Source: Brachionus manjavacas (Eukaryota; Rotifera; Eurotatoria; Ploima; Brachionidae). Taken from it: a stretch of 64,000 nt of DNA. Numbering within the stretch: the stretch's first letter is position 1; each line of letters starts with the position of its first letter. The position numbers and the translations under genes are program-made. Below are positions 46,926 to 63,780 of the stretch, one piece after another. The stretch covers positions 3,596,001-3,660,000 of the forward strand of contig JAHQIY010000004.1 of assembly GCA_019054805.1 (NCBI GenBank), given 5' to 3'. The notes beneath the pieces were generated by a model, which searched no databases, had not been told where the DNA came from, and was given only the letters and a program-made list of their open reading frames with translations.

Positions 46926-48520
46926 GATTTTAAAACATGTATATAATTTTATTTTATTTATTCAAAAAATTCAAGTTTTTTAAAATAATTTATTTAAAAA
47001 TTATTTTTTAAAATAAATAAGAATGTAATATTTTTCATAAAATCTTTGACCATAGAGCACCCTTAAAAAATATTTTTATTAATAAGTATTTTATTTCAAC
47101 TGTTTTTTCAAAAGCTTAAAACAAAAAAATACAATTTAGGCTCAAGCAATCACTAAAATTGAAGTTTTTTGATAATGATGTTTATCGTTTAAGATTTTAT
47201 TTAATTTTCCGATTCTTCGTTGTAAAATAGATTTTAAAAATAATGCTAAATTTTTTTTAAACTTAACAATAGAAGAACAGATAAAATGTTGTAAAATTTT
47301 TGGACTCTAATTTTAATTTTCTATTCCAGACTTTGTTCTATGATAGTCCTTAGTGTAAATATCTGGTCTATTCATCCTCTACCGGAATAGCCCCGTGTAC
47401 CTTAACTTCATTGACTTCAAGAAAGCCTTTGATAGCATACACAAACAGAAACTTTGTGGGCCATATTAAGATCTTATGTGCTAATATCTAATACAGAAGC
47501 ACATATGCATATAAAGACATAAGAGCTGGCGAACAACGCTAAACCAACCGGACTCGAAATAAATGTGACCAAAACGAAAGTTATGTGCATAAATACCAAA
47601 TTGGATACCCCGATCACCATCGATGGTACACCAATCGAGTGTGTAAATGAATTCACATATCTAGGTAGCACAATCAGCACAACGTTGGGAACACACATAG
47701 ACATTAAGAATAGACTTGCTAAAGCAAAGAGTGCCTTCGCAAGACTCAAACCAGTATGGAAGTCAACCAGCTACAGTAAGGAAACAAATCAGACAGGAAA
47801 AGTGTTAACACCTTCCACACGGGAAGCCTGCAGAGGATTCTCGGGATACACTGGCCTGAGACATTGTCGAATGCTAACCTATACAGAAGAACAAATTCAG
47901 AGCCATCAAGTCAATGCATTAAGAACAAAAGACTGCGATGGCTCGGACATGTACTTGGAATGAAAGAAACACGGATACCAAAGAGAGCCCTTCAATGGAC
48001 ACCTCAAGGGGAGGTAAGGTAGGACGACCAGCAGTAACATGGAGGTCAACAATCACGAAAGAACTCATCGAAATGGGAATGACATGAGGAGAAGCAAGGG
48101 TAAAGGCAAAAGATCGACTTGAGTGGAAATCAAAAGTAATGATCCTATGCTCCACAAGGAGTGAATAAGGAAAAAAATAAAAATTTTAATCTAAAATTTA
48201 ACATTTTGCTCAAACTTCGGAAACAGAGACACACTTAGCTCTTCAATTTATTTTTAAAAAAAAGTTACTATTAAAAATTTAATTTTTTTGGGTGAGTTAA
48301 AGCTTTTAGCTCACGAAGAGGATTTGAAATCCTATTCGGCCTTAACTTTGAGTATTAATGGCTATTTTTTAAAAATTCAAGATTTTTTCTGAAAATTATT
48401 GAAAACGAAATAAACTCATTAAACTAATTTCAAGTCTTTGATTTATCTAAATCATGAAATGAATAGTATTCAAAATAATTAAAAATTTCTTTAAAAAAAA
48501 CAGTTATTTATAAAAAGTTA
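46756..48520 (+). repeat. Array unit A1 (1765 bp), contains the true astacin 3' end
   Basis: Direct repeat beginning AAATAAGATATTTTAATATA and ending TTATAAAAAGTTA. It comprises the last 170 bp of the astacin CUB exon, an AT-rich spacer, an RTE fragment (47330-48170), and ~350 bp more. Its 3' end is a copy of the last 13 bp of ferlin coding. Six substitutions distinguish the three copies: A1 alone has A at ~47444 (CACAAACAG), ATACCA at ~47594, CTGCAGAGG at ~47830 and GATCC at ~48142; A1 shares CTTAGC (~48235) and CTAAATC (~48450) with A2. Confidence 0.95.
47330..48170 (+). mobile_element. RTE LINE fragments inside unit A1
   Basis: Plus strand: LNFIDFKKAFDSIH (~47400-47445), then MTKTKVMCINTKLDTPITID and FTYLGSTISTTLGTHIDIKN (47565-47760), then the 3' part running to ~48170 with TRRACRGF-like and AKDRLEWKSKV-like words. 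The catalytic box is deleted between ~47480 and 47500. Protein is identical to the minus-strand RTE at 4771-5050 over the YLGSTIS block. Repeated in A2 (52775-53615) and A3 (58220-59060). Confidence 0.85.
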
Positions 48521-48956
48521 CCGCGATGACCAAGTCAACGATTTAGTTGGTGTCTTAAGTTTGAATTCGTGCCAGATCAAACGAATAGTTAAACTGGTTC
48601 CCAAGAACTCGAACCTGACGCGTCCTCCACCGATCCTTGTCGAATTTGACAGCCCCAGTACCCGCGAGACTGCTCTTAAGTCTACTCGTGCACTCAAGAC
48701 TCACGAGCGATTCGTTGGCGTACAAGTGGCGCCCGACCTGACACCTAGTGAACGCCTCGGTCTCAAACTTGAGCATGACGCATGCGTTGAAATGAATAGC
48801 AAACTACCTGCGGACAGTCCATTTGAGTGGCGTGTACGTAATGGTACGAAGACCAAGATCGACAAATTAACAAAGCGCTTCTACAGAGCTAGCATTAGAG
48901 CAGAAATGTCAGCCAACAATATTGGTGCCCAGGTAATTGATGGGAGTTCTGCCTAA
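48521..48956 (+). pseudogene. LINE ORF1 C-terminal part (L1)
   Basis: Frame open from the truncated 5' end (RDDQVNDLVGVLSLNSCQIK) to a stop at 48956. It includes LVPKNSNLTRPPPILVEFDS, an RRM-like strand, and a C-terminal domain with APDLTPSERLGLKLEHDACV. The N-terminal part of ORF1 is absent. RNA-binding chaperone function is inferred from position. Unrelated to viral proteins. Confidence 0.7.
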
Positions 48957-49030
48957 ACTTCGCACAAACAGCCCAATCTCAACTAAGAATGATCACTCTA
49001 AACTTGCTATAAATTATCTGTGCTATTTTC

Positions 49031-52000
49031 GTGATTTCTTTATATCTAATTTATGTTTTTTTAAATAATAAAGATTATAGTTGTTCGGGTGGTATAGCCG
49101 TAGGTGAGAGCTCGATGGATCGCCCAAATCCTGTTTATTCAAAAATATCGTTGTCGTCTCGGTCTCGTCTGTCTAACAACAATTACCCGTCTAGTCTGAT
49201 AAATCAATCGATACCATATCTTACCTCAACTACTGCCTTGCCGCACAACGTAAATTCTGAACTTAAGTGCATCTACACCAATGCCACCTCGCTCAGATGC
49301 AACATTAAGCGAGCAGATCTCGAGCTTAGAGCTAAAGAGGTCGATGTCATATTCGTCACAGAGACTTGGTTTAAAGACACATCAACCGTCTCTTTCGACT
49401 TCTTTAAGCATTTTAGGCGAGATCGTGGTAGTCAAGGTGGCGGGGTAATTATTTACGTCAAAGACTCGCTGCTATCATCAGAGATTAGCGATAGCATCCT
49501 ACGTCGCACTCTTGTTCCCCTGACTGGTAATGTTGAGCAAGTTTGGTGTGAAATATCGAGACATCAAGACGAAAAAAAAGTCCTCATCGGTTGCATATAC
49601 CGTCCGCCCTTAAATGCTCGCACGTTAGAAGACAAGGTAAAATACACCGACAATGCTGCGGCTATTAACAGATCGATTGCAGTAGCAGCTAGGGCAGTAG
49701 AGAATGGTTTGTACAGCGGCTTGTGTGTGACTGGAGACTTCAATTTTCCCGACATCAAGTGGACCGATGATTTTGTCATGAATCAGGGGAAAGATAATGG
49801 GTTATCAGGAAAATTTCTTGACACGCTCGAGAACTTCTCACTTCATCAAGCCGTGCGAAATCCTACGTTCTTTCCGGCCAACAGCAATCCGGTAAACATT
49901 CTTGACCTAGTAATCGGTGACAGGCCAGAAAGAATCGATATACATATGATCGGTGCTCCATTAGGTAAGGCTCGGCAGGCCCATGTGGTAGTCGAGTTCG
50001 TGCTACACCTAAACTCGTCAAAAACCTCGGAATACGGATCGACACGGTTTAACTACACCAAAGGCAAGTACTCAGAGTTGCGCATGGCTCTCAGTCTCAT
50101 CAACTGGGAAGTTGAACTTGACACTCATAATATAAATGAAGCCTATGATCGATTCATTCAAATATATAATTGCCTTTGTAGTAAACACATTCCCAAGAGC
50201 AGAAATACTGTGCGCAACTTCAAACTTCCCTGGATGACGAGCGAATTAGTGAAGCTAAATAATAAGAGAAAGCGTCTTTTCGTCCACAATTCGCGTACAA
50301 ACTGGAGCTCAGCGTCTAATGTTCGGATCTATAGGCGAACTTTAAAAAGATGACATATAAAATCAAAGCCGCCATCATTTCTTTCGAGCGTCGCATAGCT
50401 TTTAGCAAGAACCAGAAGCAACTCTTCTCGTACATACGCCGACGAAGCTCAGTTAATACAAGCATAGTTGTCCTGACGACAGCTGACCGAACTATAACTG
50501 AGCCATGTGACATCGCCGATCACCTAAATTGTCAGTTTGCATCGGTATTCCAAGTTGAGACAGATTTTGATCCTGAGTACACTCCTTCAACAATACCTCC
50601 GATTGAGAAGCTTGTTATTAGCGAACAAATGATCGTAAACAAACTTACCAAGCTAGATACATCAAAATCGATTGGCGTGGATGGAATTCACCCCCGCGTT
50701 CTTAAGGAGTGTGCTGCAGAAATCTCTCGACCACTTGCTCTCATCTTTAAATTGTCCCTCACTACCTCATCTCTTCCTGCAATATGGAAATTGGCCAACG
50801 TCACTCCGGTTTTTAAGAAAGGTAGTCGTGTCGATTCGTCCAACTATCGTCCAATTTCATTGACGTCAGTAGTCTGCAGAATAATGGAATCCCTTGTCCG
50901 TGACTCAATAATGTCTCACTTATGCTCAAACAGTTTACTTGCACCGCAACAGCATGGGTTTGTTCCAAAGAAAGCCTGTAGCACCAACCTTATTGAGACT
51001 GTTGACGTAGTTACATCGGCAATGAAGAATAAGAAGCCAGTTGATATTATATTCTTCGATTTTGCCAAAGCTTTCGACAAGGTGCCTCATGGCAGGTTGA
51101 TAAAAAAGCTAAGTACTGTTGGCATCCAAGGTCAAATTCTCGACTGGATAAAAGATTTCCTGGAGGGCAGGAAGCAGCGTGTGGTTCTAGGTCCGCACGC
51201 TTCAAATTGGAAAGATGTCACTTCGGGTGTTCCTCAAGGTAGTGTGTTAGGTCCAATTCTCTTCGCAATCTTCATCAATGACCTACCAAGCCACTTGATA
51301 CACACAAGCAAGCTTTTTGCCGATGATCTAAAAATAATAGCGCAGGTGGAATCCGAGGAGGCGGTGAATAGTCTTCAAGCTGATTTGGACACAGTGGCTG
51401 AATGGTGTTGGACTTGGTTGATGGAAGCAAACGAGTCTAAAATTAAGGTTATGAATATCGGTAGCAACAAGCATGTAGCAGAAACCAGGTCTTATACGCT
51501 AAAAAGAAGGATGGCTCTCGCATTTTGCTTCAAAACACATCGGAAGAACGCGACCTGGGCATCATTCTCACGCCTAATTTTAAGTTCAGCTCACAGTCCG
51601 CTCATGCCGCATCAAAAGCTAACCAAATTCTAGGAATGTTAAAAAACACATTCATTTCTAGGGATGTAGAACTATGGGCCTCACTCTATCGCACCTACAT
51701 TCGTCCGCATCTGGAGTTTTCAGTGTCGGCTTGGAACCCGTACCTCAGGAAGGATATAAATACCCTTGAAAAAGTTCAGAGGAGAGTAACGAGAGTCCCC
51801 ACTGCCTTGAAAGGCATGGAGTACGAGAACAGACTTGAGAGGATGGGTCTTACATCTTTGGAGACAAGACGACAACGTGGTGACTTAATTCAACTATACA
51901 AAGTCAGCAGAGGCAAAGATGACATAACGTGGCACAACGAGCCAAATTGGTCGGCTCCGAGAGACACGAAGAGAAGTCAACTACGGCGTGAGATCGTGGC

Positions 52001-52142
52001 ATCTTGTCAGCAAAGACACAACTTCTTCATCAATCGAATAGCTAATGAATGGAACGAACTGCCAGACGACATAGTCGCAACTGAGACCGTGGACTCCTTT
52101 AAAATCAAATACGACCATTATCAATTAAGACGACCGCTTTGA
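49031..52142 (+). pseudogene. LINE ORF2 endonuclease-reverse transcriptase (L1), frameshifted
   Basis: Three overlapping frames: 49031-50353, 50350-51633 and 51525-52142. The first, probably from MDRPNPVYSK at ~49114, contains the APE endonuclease (IYTNATSLRC, VTETWF, GDFNFPDIKW, NILDLVIGD). The second has the RT: SNYRPISLTSVVCRIMESLV, IIFFDFAKAFDKVPHGRL, SGVPQGSVLGPILFAIFIND and LFADDLKI. The third is the C-terminal block (SLYRTYIRPHLEFSVSAWNP, MEYENRLERMGLTSLETRR). The breaks are single-A length changes in A runs at ~50346 and ~51502. The second array copy is intact at both places. Confidence 0.88.
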
Positions 52143-52199
52143 GGGGCATCCCTGCGAGTTATCTCGCCACGCGGTCTTACTACTACTACTACTACTACT

Positions 52200-53966
52200 A
52201 AATAAGATATTTTAATATAGGACAACCTGGTCCAAAATACTGTGGCAAATTGGAAAAAAATCAAAAAGAGTTTAGTTTAACAAGCTATAAAAATGATGCT
52301 TTGTTGATATTTTCGAGCGATTGGACTGTCAGTAGGACCGGATTTAAACTTCTAATAAAAACAATTTGAGATTTTAAAACATGTATATAATTTTATTTTA
52401 TTTATTCAAAAAATTCAAGTTTTTTAAAATAATTTATTTAAAAATTATTTTTTTAAAATAAATAAGAATGTAATATTTTTCATAAAATCTTTGACCATAG
52501 AGCACCCTTAAAAAATATTTTTATTAATAAGTATTTTATTTCAACTGTTTTTTCAAAAGCTTAAAACAAAAAAATACAATTTAGGCTCAAGCAATCACTA
52601 AAATTGAAGTTTTTTGATAATGATGTTTATCGTTTAAGATTTTATTTAATTTTCCGATTCTTCGTTGTAAAATAGATTTTAAAAATAATGCTAAATTTTT
52701 TTAAACTTAACAATAGAAGAACAGATAAAATGTTGTAAAATTTTTGGACTCTAATTTTAATTTTCTATTCCAGACTTTGTTCTATGATAGTCCTTAGTGT
52801 AAATATCTGGTCTATTCATCCTCTACCGGAATAGCCCCGTGTACCTTAACTTCATTGACTTCAAGAAAGCCTTTGATAGCATACACAAGCAGAAACTTTG
52901 TGGGCCATATTAAGATCTTATGTGCTAATATCTAATACAGAAGCACATATGCATATAAAGACATAAGAGCTGGCGAACAACGCTAAACCAACCGGACTCG
53001 AAATAAATGTGACCAAAACGAAAGTTATGTGCATAAATTCCAAATTGGATACCCCGATCACCATCGATGGTACACCAATCGAGTGTGTAAATGAATTCAC
53101 ATATCTAGGTAGCACAATCAGCACAACGTTGGGAACACACATAGACATTAAGAATAGACTTGCTAAAGCAAAGAGTGCCTTCGCAAGACTCAAACCAGTA
53201 TGGAAGTCAACCAGCTACAGTAAGGAAACAAATCAGACAGGAAAAGTGTTAACACCTTCCACACGGGAAGCCTGCGGAGGATTCTCGGGATACACTGGCC
53301 TGAGACATTGTCGAATGCTAACCTATACAGAAGAACAAATTCAGAGCCATCAAGTCAATGCATTAAGAACAAAAGACTGCGATGGCTCGGACATGTACTT
53401 GGAATGAAAGAAACACGGATACCAAAGAGAGCCCTTCAATGGACACCTCAAGGGGAGGTAAGGTAGGACGACCAGCAGTAACATGGAGGTCAACAATCAC
53501 GAAAGAACTCATCGAAATGGGAATGACATGAGGAGAAGCAAGGGTAAAGGCAAAAGATCGACTTGAGTGGAAATCAAAAGTAATGACCCTATGCTCCACA
53601 AGGAGTGAATAAGGAAAAAAATAAAAATTTTAATCTAAAATTTAACATTTTGCTCAAACTTCGGAAACAGAGACACACTTAGCTCTTCAATTTATTTTTA
53701 AAAAAAAGTTACTATTAAAAATTTAATTTTTTTGGGTGAGTTAAAGCTTTTAGCTCACGAAGAGGATTTGAAATCCTATTCGGCCTTAACTTTGAGTATT
53801 AATGGCTATTTTTTAAAAATTCAAGATTTTTTTTCTGAAAATTATTGAAAACGAAATAAACTCATTAAACTAATTTCAAGTCTTTGATTTATCTAAATCA
53901 TGAAATGAATAGTATTCAAAATAATTAAAAATTTCTTTAAAAAAAACAGTTATTTATAAAAAGTTA
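52200..53966 (+). repeat. Array unit A2 (1767 bp), hybrid copy
   Basis: Same content as A1, with a detached copy of the last part of the astacin CUB exon. Its 5' portion carries the A3 states (CACAAGCAG, ATTCCA, CTGCGGAGG, GACCC at ~53586). Its 3' portion carries the A1 states (CACTTAGC at ~53680, TCTAAATCA at ~53895). The switch falls between ~53587 and ~53680. Confidence 0.93.
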
Positions 53967-54402
53967 CCGCGATGACCAAGTCAACGATTTAGTTGGTGTC
54001 TTAAGTTTGAATTCGTGCCAGATCAAACGAATAGTTAAACTGGTTCCCAAGAACTCGAACCTGACGCGTCCTCCACCGATCCTTGTCGAATTTGACAGCC
54101 CCAGTACCCGCGAGACTGCTCTTAAGTCTACTCGTGCACTCAAGACTCACGAGCGATTCGTTGGCGTACAAGTGGCGCCCGACCTGACACCTAGTGAACG
54201 CCTCGGTCTCAAACTTGAGCATGACGCATGCGTTGAAATGAATAGCAAACTACCTGCGGACAGTCCATTTGAGTGGCGTGTACGTAATGGTACGAAGACC
54301 AAGATCGACAAATTAACAAAGCGCTTCTACAGAGCTAGCATTAGAGCAGAAATGTCAGCCAACAATATTGGTGCCCAGGTAATTGATGGGAGTTCTGCCT
54401 AA
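53967..54402 (+). pseudogene. LINE ORF1 C-terminal part (L2)
   Basis: Same frame and protein as the L1 copy, with no amino-acid change seen, ending at the same stop. Confidence 0.7.
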
Positions 54403-54559
54403 ACTTCGCACAAACAGCCCAATCTCAACTAAGAATGATCACTCTAAACTTGCTATAAATTATCTGTGCTATTTTCGTGATTTCTTTATATCTAATTTAT
54501 GTTTTTTTTTAAATAATAAAGATTATAGTTGTTCGGGTGGTATAGCCGTAGGTGAGAGC

Positions 54560-57500
54560 TCGATGGATCGCCCAAATCCTGTTTATTCAAAAATATCGTT
54601 GTCGTCTCGGTCTCGTCTGTCTAACAACAATTACCCGTCTAGTCTGATAAATCAATCGATACCATATCTTACCTCAACTACTGCCTTGCCGCACAACGTA
54701 AATTCTGAACTTAAGTGCATCTACACCAATGCCACCTCGCTCAGATGCAACATTAAGCGAGCAGATCTCGAGCTTAGAGCTAAAGAGGTCGATGTCATAT
54801 TCGTCACAGAGACTTGGTTTAAAGACACATCAACCGTCTCTTTCGACTTCTTTAAGCATTTTAGGCGAGATCGTGGTAGTCAAGGTGGCGGGGTAATTAT
54901 TTACGTCAAAGACTCGCTGCTATCATCAGAGATTAGCGATAGCATCCTACGTCGCACTCTTGTTCCCCTGACTGGTAATGTTGAGCAAGTTTGGTGTGAA
55001 ATATCGAGACATCAAGACGAAAAAAAGTCCTCATCGGTTGCATATACCGTCCGCCCTTAAATGCTCGCACGTTAGAAGACAAGGTAAAATACACCGACAA
55101 TGCTGCGGCTATTAACAGATCGATTGCAGTAGCAGCTAGGGCAGTAGAGAATGGTTTGTACAGCGGCTTGTGTGTGACTGGAGACTTCAATTTTCCCGAC
55201 ATCAAGTGGACCGATGATTTTGTCATGAATCAGGGGAAAGATAATGGGTTATCAGGAAAATTTCTTGACACGCTCGAGAACTTCTCACTTCATCAAGCCG
55301 TGCGAAATCCTACGTTCTTTCCGGCCAACAGCAATCCGGTAAACATTCTTGACCTAGTAATCGGTGACAGGCCAGAAAGAATCGATATACATATGATCGG
55401 TGCTCCATTAGGTAAGGCTCGGCAGGCCCATGTGGTAGTCGAGTTCGTGCTACACCTAAACTCGTCAAAAACCTCGGAATACGGATCGACACGGTTTAAC
55501 TACACCAAAGGCAAGTACTCAGAGTTGCGCATGGCTCTCAGTCTCATCAACTGGGAAGTTGAACTTGACACTCATAATATAAATGAAGCCTATGATCGAT
55601 TCATTCAAATATATAATTGCCTTTGTAGTAAACACATTCCCAAGAGCAGAAATACTGTGCGCAACTTCAAACTTCCCTGGATGACGAGCGAATTAGTGAA
55701 GCTAAATAATAAGAGAAAGCGTCTTTTCGTCCACAATTCGCGTACAAACTGGAGCTCAGCGTCTAATGTTCGGATCTATAGGCGAACTTTAAAAAAGATG
55801 ACATATAAAATCAAAGCCGCCATCATTTCTTTCGAGCGTCGCATAGCTTTTAGCAAGAACCAGAAGCAACTCTTCTCGTACATACGCCGACGAAGCTCAG
55901 TTAATACAAGCATAGTTGTCCTGACGACAGCTGACCGAACTATAACTGAGCCATGTGACATCGCCGATCACCTAAATTGTCAGTTTGCATCGGTATTCCA
56001 AGTTGAGACAGATTTTGATCCTGAGTACACTCCTTCAACAATACCTCCGATTGAGAAGCTTGTTATTAGCGAACAAATGATCGTAAACAAACTTACCAAG
56101 CTAGATACATCAAAATCGATTGGCGTGGATGGAATTCACCCCCGCGTTCTTAAGGAGTGTGCTGCAGAAATCTCTCGACCACTTGCTCTCATCTTTAAAT
56201 TGTCCCTCACTACCTCATCTCTTCCTGCAATATGGAAATTGGCCAACGTCACTCCGGTTTTTAAGAAAGGTAGTCGTGTCGATTCGTCCAACTATCGTCC
56301 AATTTCATTGACGTCAGTAGTCTGCAGAATAATGGAATCCCTTGTCCGTGACTCAATAATGTCTCACTTATGCTCAAACAGTTTACTTGCACCGCAACAG
56401 CATGGGTTTGTTCCAAAGAAAGCCTGTAGCACCAACCTTATTGAGACTGTTGACGTAGTTACATCGGCAATGAAGAATAAGAAGCCAGTTGATATTATAT
56501 TCTTCGATTTTGCCAAAGCTTTCGACAAGGTGCCTCATGGCAGGTTGATAAAAAGCTAAGTACTGTTGGCATCCAAGGTCAAATTCTCGACTGGATAAAA
56601 GATTTCCTGGAGGGCAGGAAGCAGCGTGTGGTTCTAGGTCCGCACGCTTCAAATTGGAAAGATGTCACTTCGGGTGTTCCTCAAGGTAGTGTGTTAGGTC
56701 CAATTCTCTTCGCAATCTTCATCAATGACCTACCAAGCCACTTGATACACACAAGCAAGCTTTTTGCCGATGATCTAAAAATAATAGCGCAGGTGGAATC
56801 CGAGGAGGCGGTGAATAGTCTTCAAGCTGATTTGGACACAGTGGCTGAATGGTGTTGGACTTGGTTGATGGAAGCAAACGAGTCTAAAATTAAGGTTATG
56901 AATATCGGTAGCAACAAGCATGTAGCAGAAACCAGGTCTTATACGCTAAAAAAGAAGGATGGCTCTCGCATTTTGCTTCAAAACACATCGGAAGAACGCG
57001 ACCTGGGCATCATTCTCACGCCTAATTTTAAGTTCAGCTCACAGTCCGCTCATGCCGCATCAAAAGCTAACCAAATTCTAGGAATGTTAAAAAACACATT
57101 CATTTCTAGGGATGTAGAACTATGGGCCTCACTCTATCGCACCTACATTCGTCCGCATCTGGAGTTTTCAGTGTCGGCTTGGAACCCGTACCTCAGGAAG
57201 GATATAAATACCCTTGAAAAAGTTCAGAGGAGAGTAACGAGAGTCCCCACTGCCTTGAAAGGCATGGAGTACGAGAACAGACTTGAGAGGATGGGTCTTA
57301 CATCTTTGGAGACAAGACGACAACGTGGTGACTTAATTCAACTATACAAAGTCAGCAGAGGCAAAGATGACATAACGTGGCACAACGAGCCAAATTGGTC
57401 GGCTCCGAGAGACACGAAGAGAAGTCAACTACGGCGTGAGATCGTGGCATCTTGTCAGCAAAGACACAACTTCTTCATCAATCGAATAGCTAATGAATGG

Positions 57501-57590
57501 AACGAACTGCCAGACGACATAGTCGCAACTGAGACCGTGGACTCCTTTAAAATCAAATACGACCATTATCAATTAAGACGACCGCTTTGA
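54560..57590 (+). pseudogene. LINE ORF2 endonuclease-reverse transcriptase (L2), frameshifted
   Basis: Frames 54383-55060, 55156-56559 and 56628-57590. Breaks are at an A run at ~55021 (seven A versus eight in L1) and at ~56550 (five A versus six). Both sites are in frame in L1, while the two sites broken in L1 are in frame here. Domain content is as in L1. Confidence 0.88.
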
Positions 57591-57647
57591 GGGGCATCCC
57601 TGCGAGTTATCTCGCCACGCGGTCTTACTACTACTACTACTACTACT

Positions 57648-59395
57648 AAATAAGATATTTTAATATAGGACAACCTGGTCCAAAATACTGTGGCAAATTG
57701 GAAAAAATCAAAAGAGTTTAGTTTAACAAGCTATAAAAATGATGCTTTGTTGATATTTTCGAGCGATTGGACTGTCAGTAGGACCGGATTTAAACTTCTA
57801 ATAAAAACAATTTGAGATTTTAAAACATGTATATAATTTTATTTTATTTATTCAAAAAATTCAAGTTTTTTAAAATAATTTATTTAAAAATTATTTTTTT
57901 AAAATAAATAAGAATGTAATATTTTTCATAAAATCTTTGACCATAGAGCACCCTTAAAAAATATTTTTATTAATAAGTATTTTATTTCAACTGTTTTTTC
58001 AAAAGCTTAAAACAAAAAAATACAATTTAGGCTCAAGCAATCACTAAAATTGAAGTTTTTTGATAATGATGTTTATCGTTTAAGATTTTATTTAATTTTC
58101 CGATTCTTCGTTGTAAAATAGATTTTAAAAATAATGCTAAATTTTTTAAACTTAACAATAGAAGAACAGATAAAATGTTGTAAAATTTTTGGACTCTAAT
58201 TTTAATTTTCTATTCCAGACTTTGTTCTATGATAGTCCTTAGTGTAAATATCTGGTCTATTCATCCTCTACCGGAATAGCCCCGTGTACCTTAACTTCAT
58301 TGACTTCAAGAAAGCCTTTGATAGCATACACAAGCAGAAACTTTGTGGGCCATATTAAGATCTTATGTGCTAATATCTAATACAGAAGCACATATGCATA
58401 TAAAGACATAAGAGCTGGCGAACAACGCTAAACCAACCGGACTCGAAATAAATGTGACCAAAACGAAAGTTATGTGCATAAATTCCAAATTGGATACCCC
58501 GATCACCATCGATGGTACACCAATCGAGTGTGTAAATGAATTCACATATCTAGGTAGCACAATCAGCACAACGTTGGGAACACACATAGACATTAAGAAT
58601 AGACTTGCTAAAGCAAAGAGTGCCTTCGCAAGACTCAAACCAGTATGGAAGTCAACCAGCTACAGTAAGGAAACAAATCAGACAGGAAAAGTGTTAACAC
58701 CTTCCACACGGGAAGCCTGCGGAGGATTCTCGGGATACACTGGCCTGAGACATTGTCGAATGCTAACCTATACAGAAGAACAAATTCAGAGCCATCAAGT
58801 CAATGCATTAAGAACAAAAGACTGCGATGGCTCGGACATGTACTTGGAATGAAAGAAACACGGATACCAAAGAGAGCCCTTCAATGGACACCTCAAGGGA
58901 GGTAAGGTAGGACGACCAGCAGTAACATGGAGGTCAACAATCACGAAAGAACTCATCGAAATGGGAATGACATGAGGAGAAGCAAGGGTAAAGGCAAAAG
59001 ATCGACTTGAGTGGAAATCAAAAGTAATGACCCTATGCTCCACAAGGAGTGAATAAGGAAAAAAATAAAAATTTTAATCTAAAATTTAACATTTTGCTCA
59101 AACTTCGGAAACAGAGACACACTAAGCTCTTCAATTTATTTTTAAAAAAAAGTTACTATTAAAAATTTAATTTTTTTGGGTGAGTTAAAGCTTTTAGCTC
59201 ACGAAGAGGATTTGAAATCCTATTCGGCCTTAACTTTGAGTATTAATGGCTATTTTTTAAAAATTCAAGATTTTTTCTGAAAATTATTGAAAACGAAATA
59301 AACTCATTAAACTAATTTCAAGTCTTTGATTTATCTATATCATGAAATGAATAGTATTCAAAATAATTAAAAATTTCTTTAAAAAAAACAGTTAT

Positions 59396-59408
<13 letters not shown>
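57648..59408 (+). repeat. Array unit A3 (1761 bp), contains the true ferlin 3' end
   Basis: Starts with a detached CUB-exon copy directly after L2 and continues without interruption into the ferlin gene. The last 13 bp (59396-59408) are the final ferlin codons and stop. Private substitutions are CACTAAGC (~59121) and TCTATATCA (~59337). It shares four upstream states with A2. No LINE follows it. Confidence 0.93.

Positions 59409-63780
<4,372 letters not shown>

Larger units (their letters stand above)
48521..52199 (+). mobile_element. L1: CR1-like LINE, 5'-truncated, (TAC)n tail, first array copy
   Basis: Starts abruptly inside ORF1 at CCGCGATGACC, carries the ORF1 C-terminus and a full ORF2 with endonuclease and reverse transcriptase, and ends GGTCTTACTACTACTAC.. 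at 52199, where unit A2 begins. It is flanked on both sides by 1.76-kb direct repeats rather than a short target-site duplication. GC content is well above the surroundings. Confidence 0.92.
53967..57647 (+). mobile_element. L2: CR1-like LINE, second array copy
   Basis: Begins at the same truncated base as L1 (CCGCGATGACC) and ends in the same (TAC)n. In the stretches I compared, it differs from L1 only by homopolymer length. Same 5' truncation point and same flanks mean it is a duplicate of L1, not an independent insertion. Confidence 0.92.

Noticed and set aside
48290..48345. tRNA-like hairpins (GTGAG..CTCAC and AGGATTTGAAATCCT) in each A unit
   Set aside because: No cloverleaf, no B-box consensus and no CCA-side acceptor stem. 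Just two small palindromes.
52180..52199. (TAC)n as an independent microsatellite or centromeric-type repeat
   Set aside because: It is the terminal tail of the CR1-like LINE, since unrelated insertions of the family end the same way.
47474..58638. Recurrent minus-strand frame MSLAKALFALASLF.. in each A unit (also plus strand near 4790)
   Set aside because: Antisense of the RTE reverse-transcriptase block. The sense frame carries the YLGSTIS motif.
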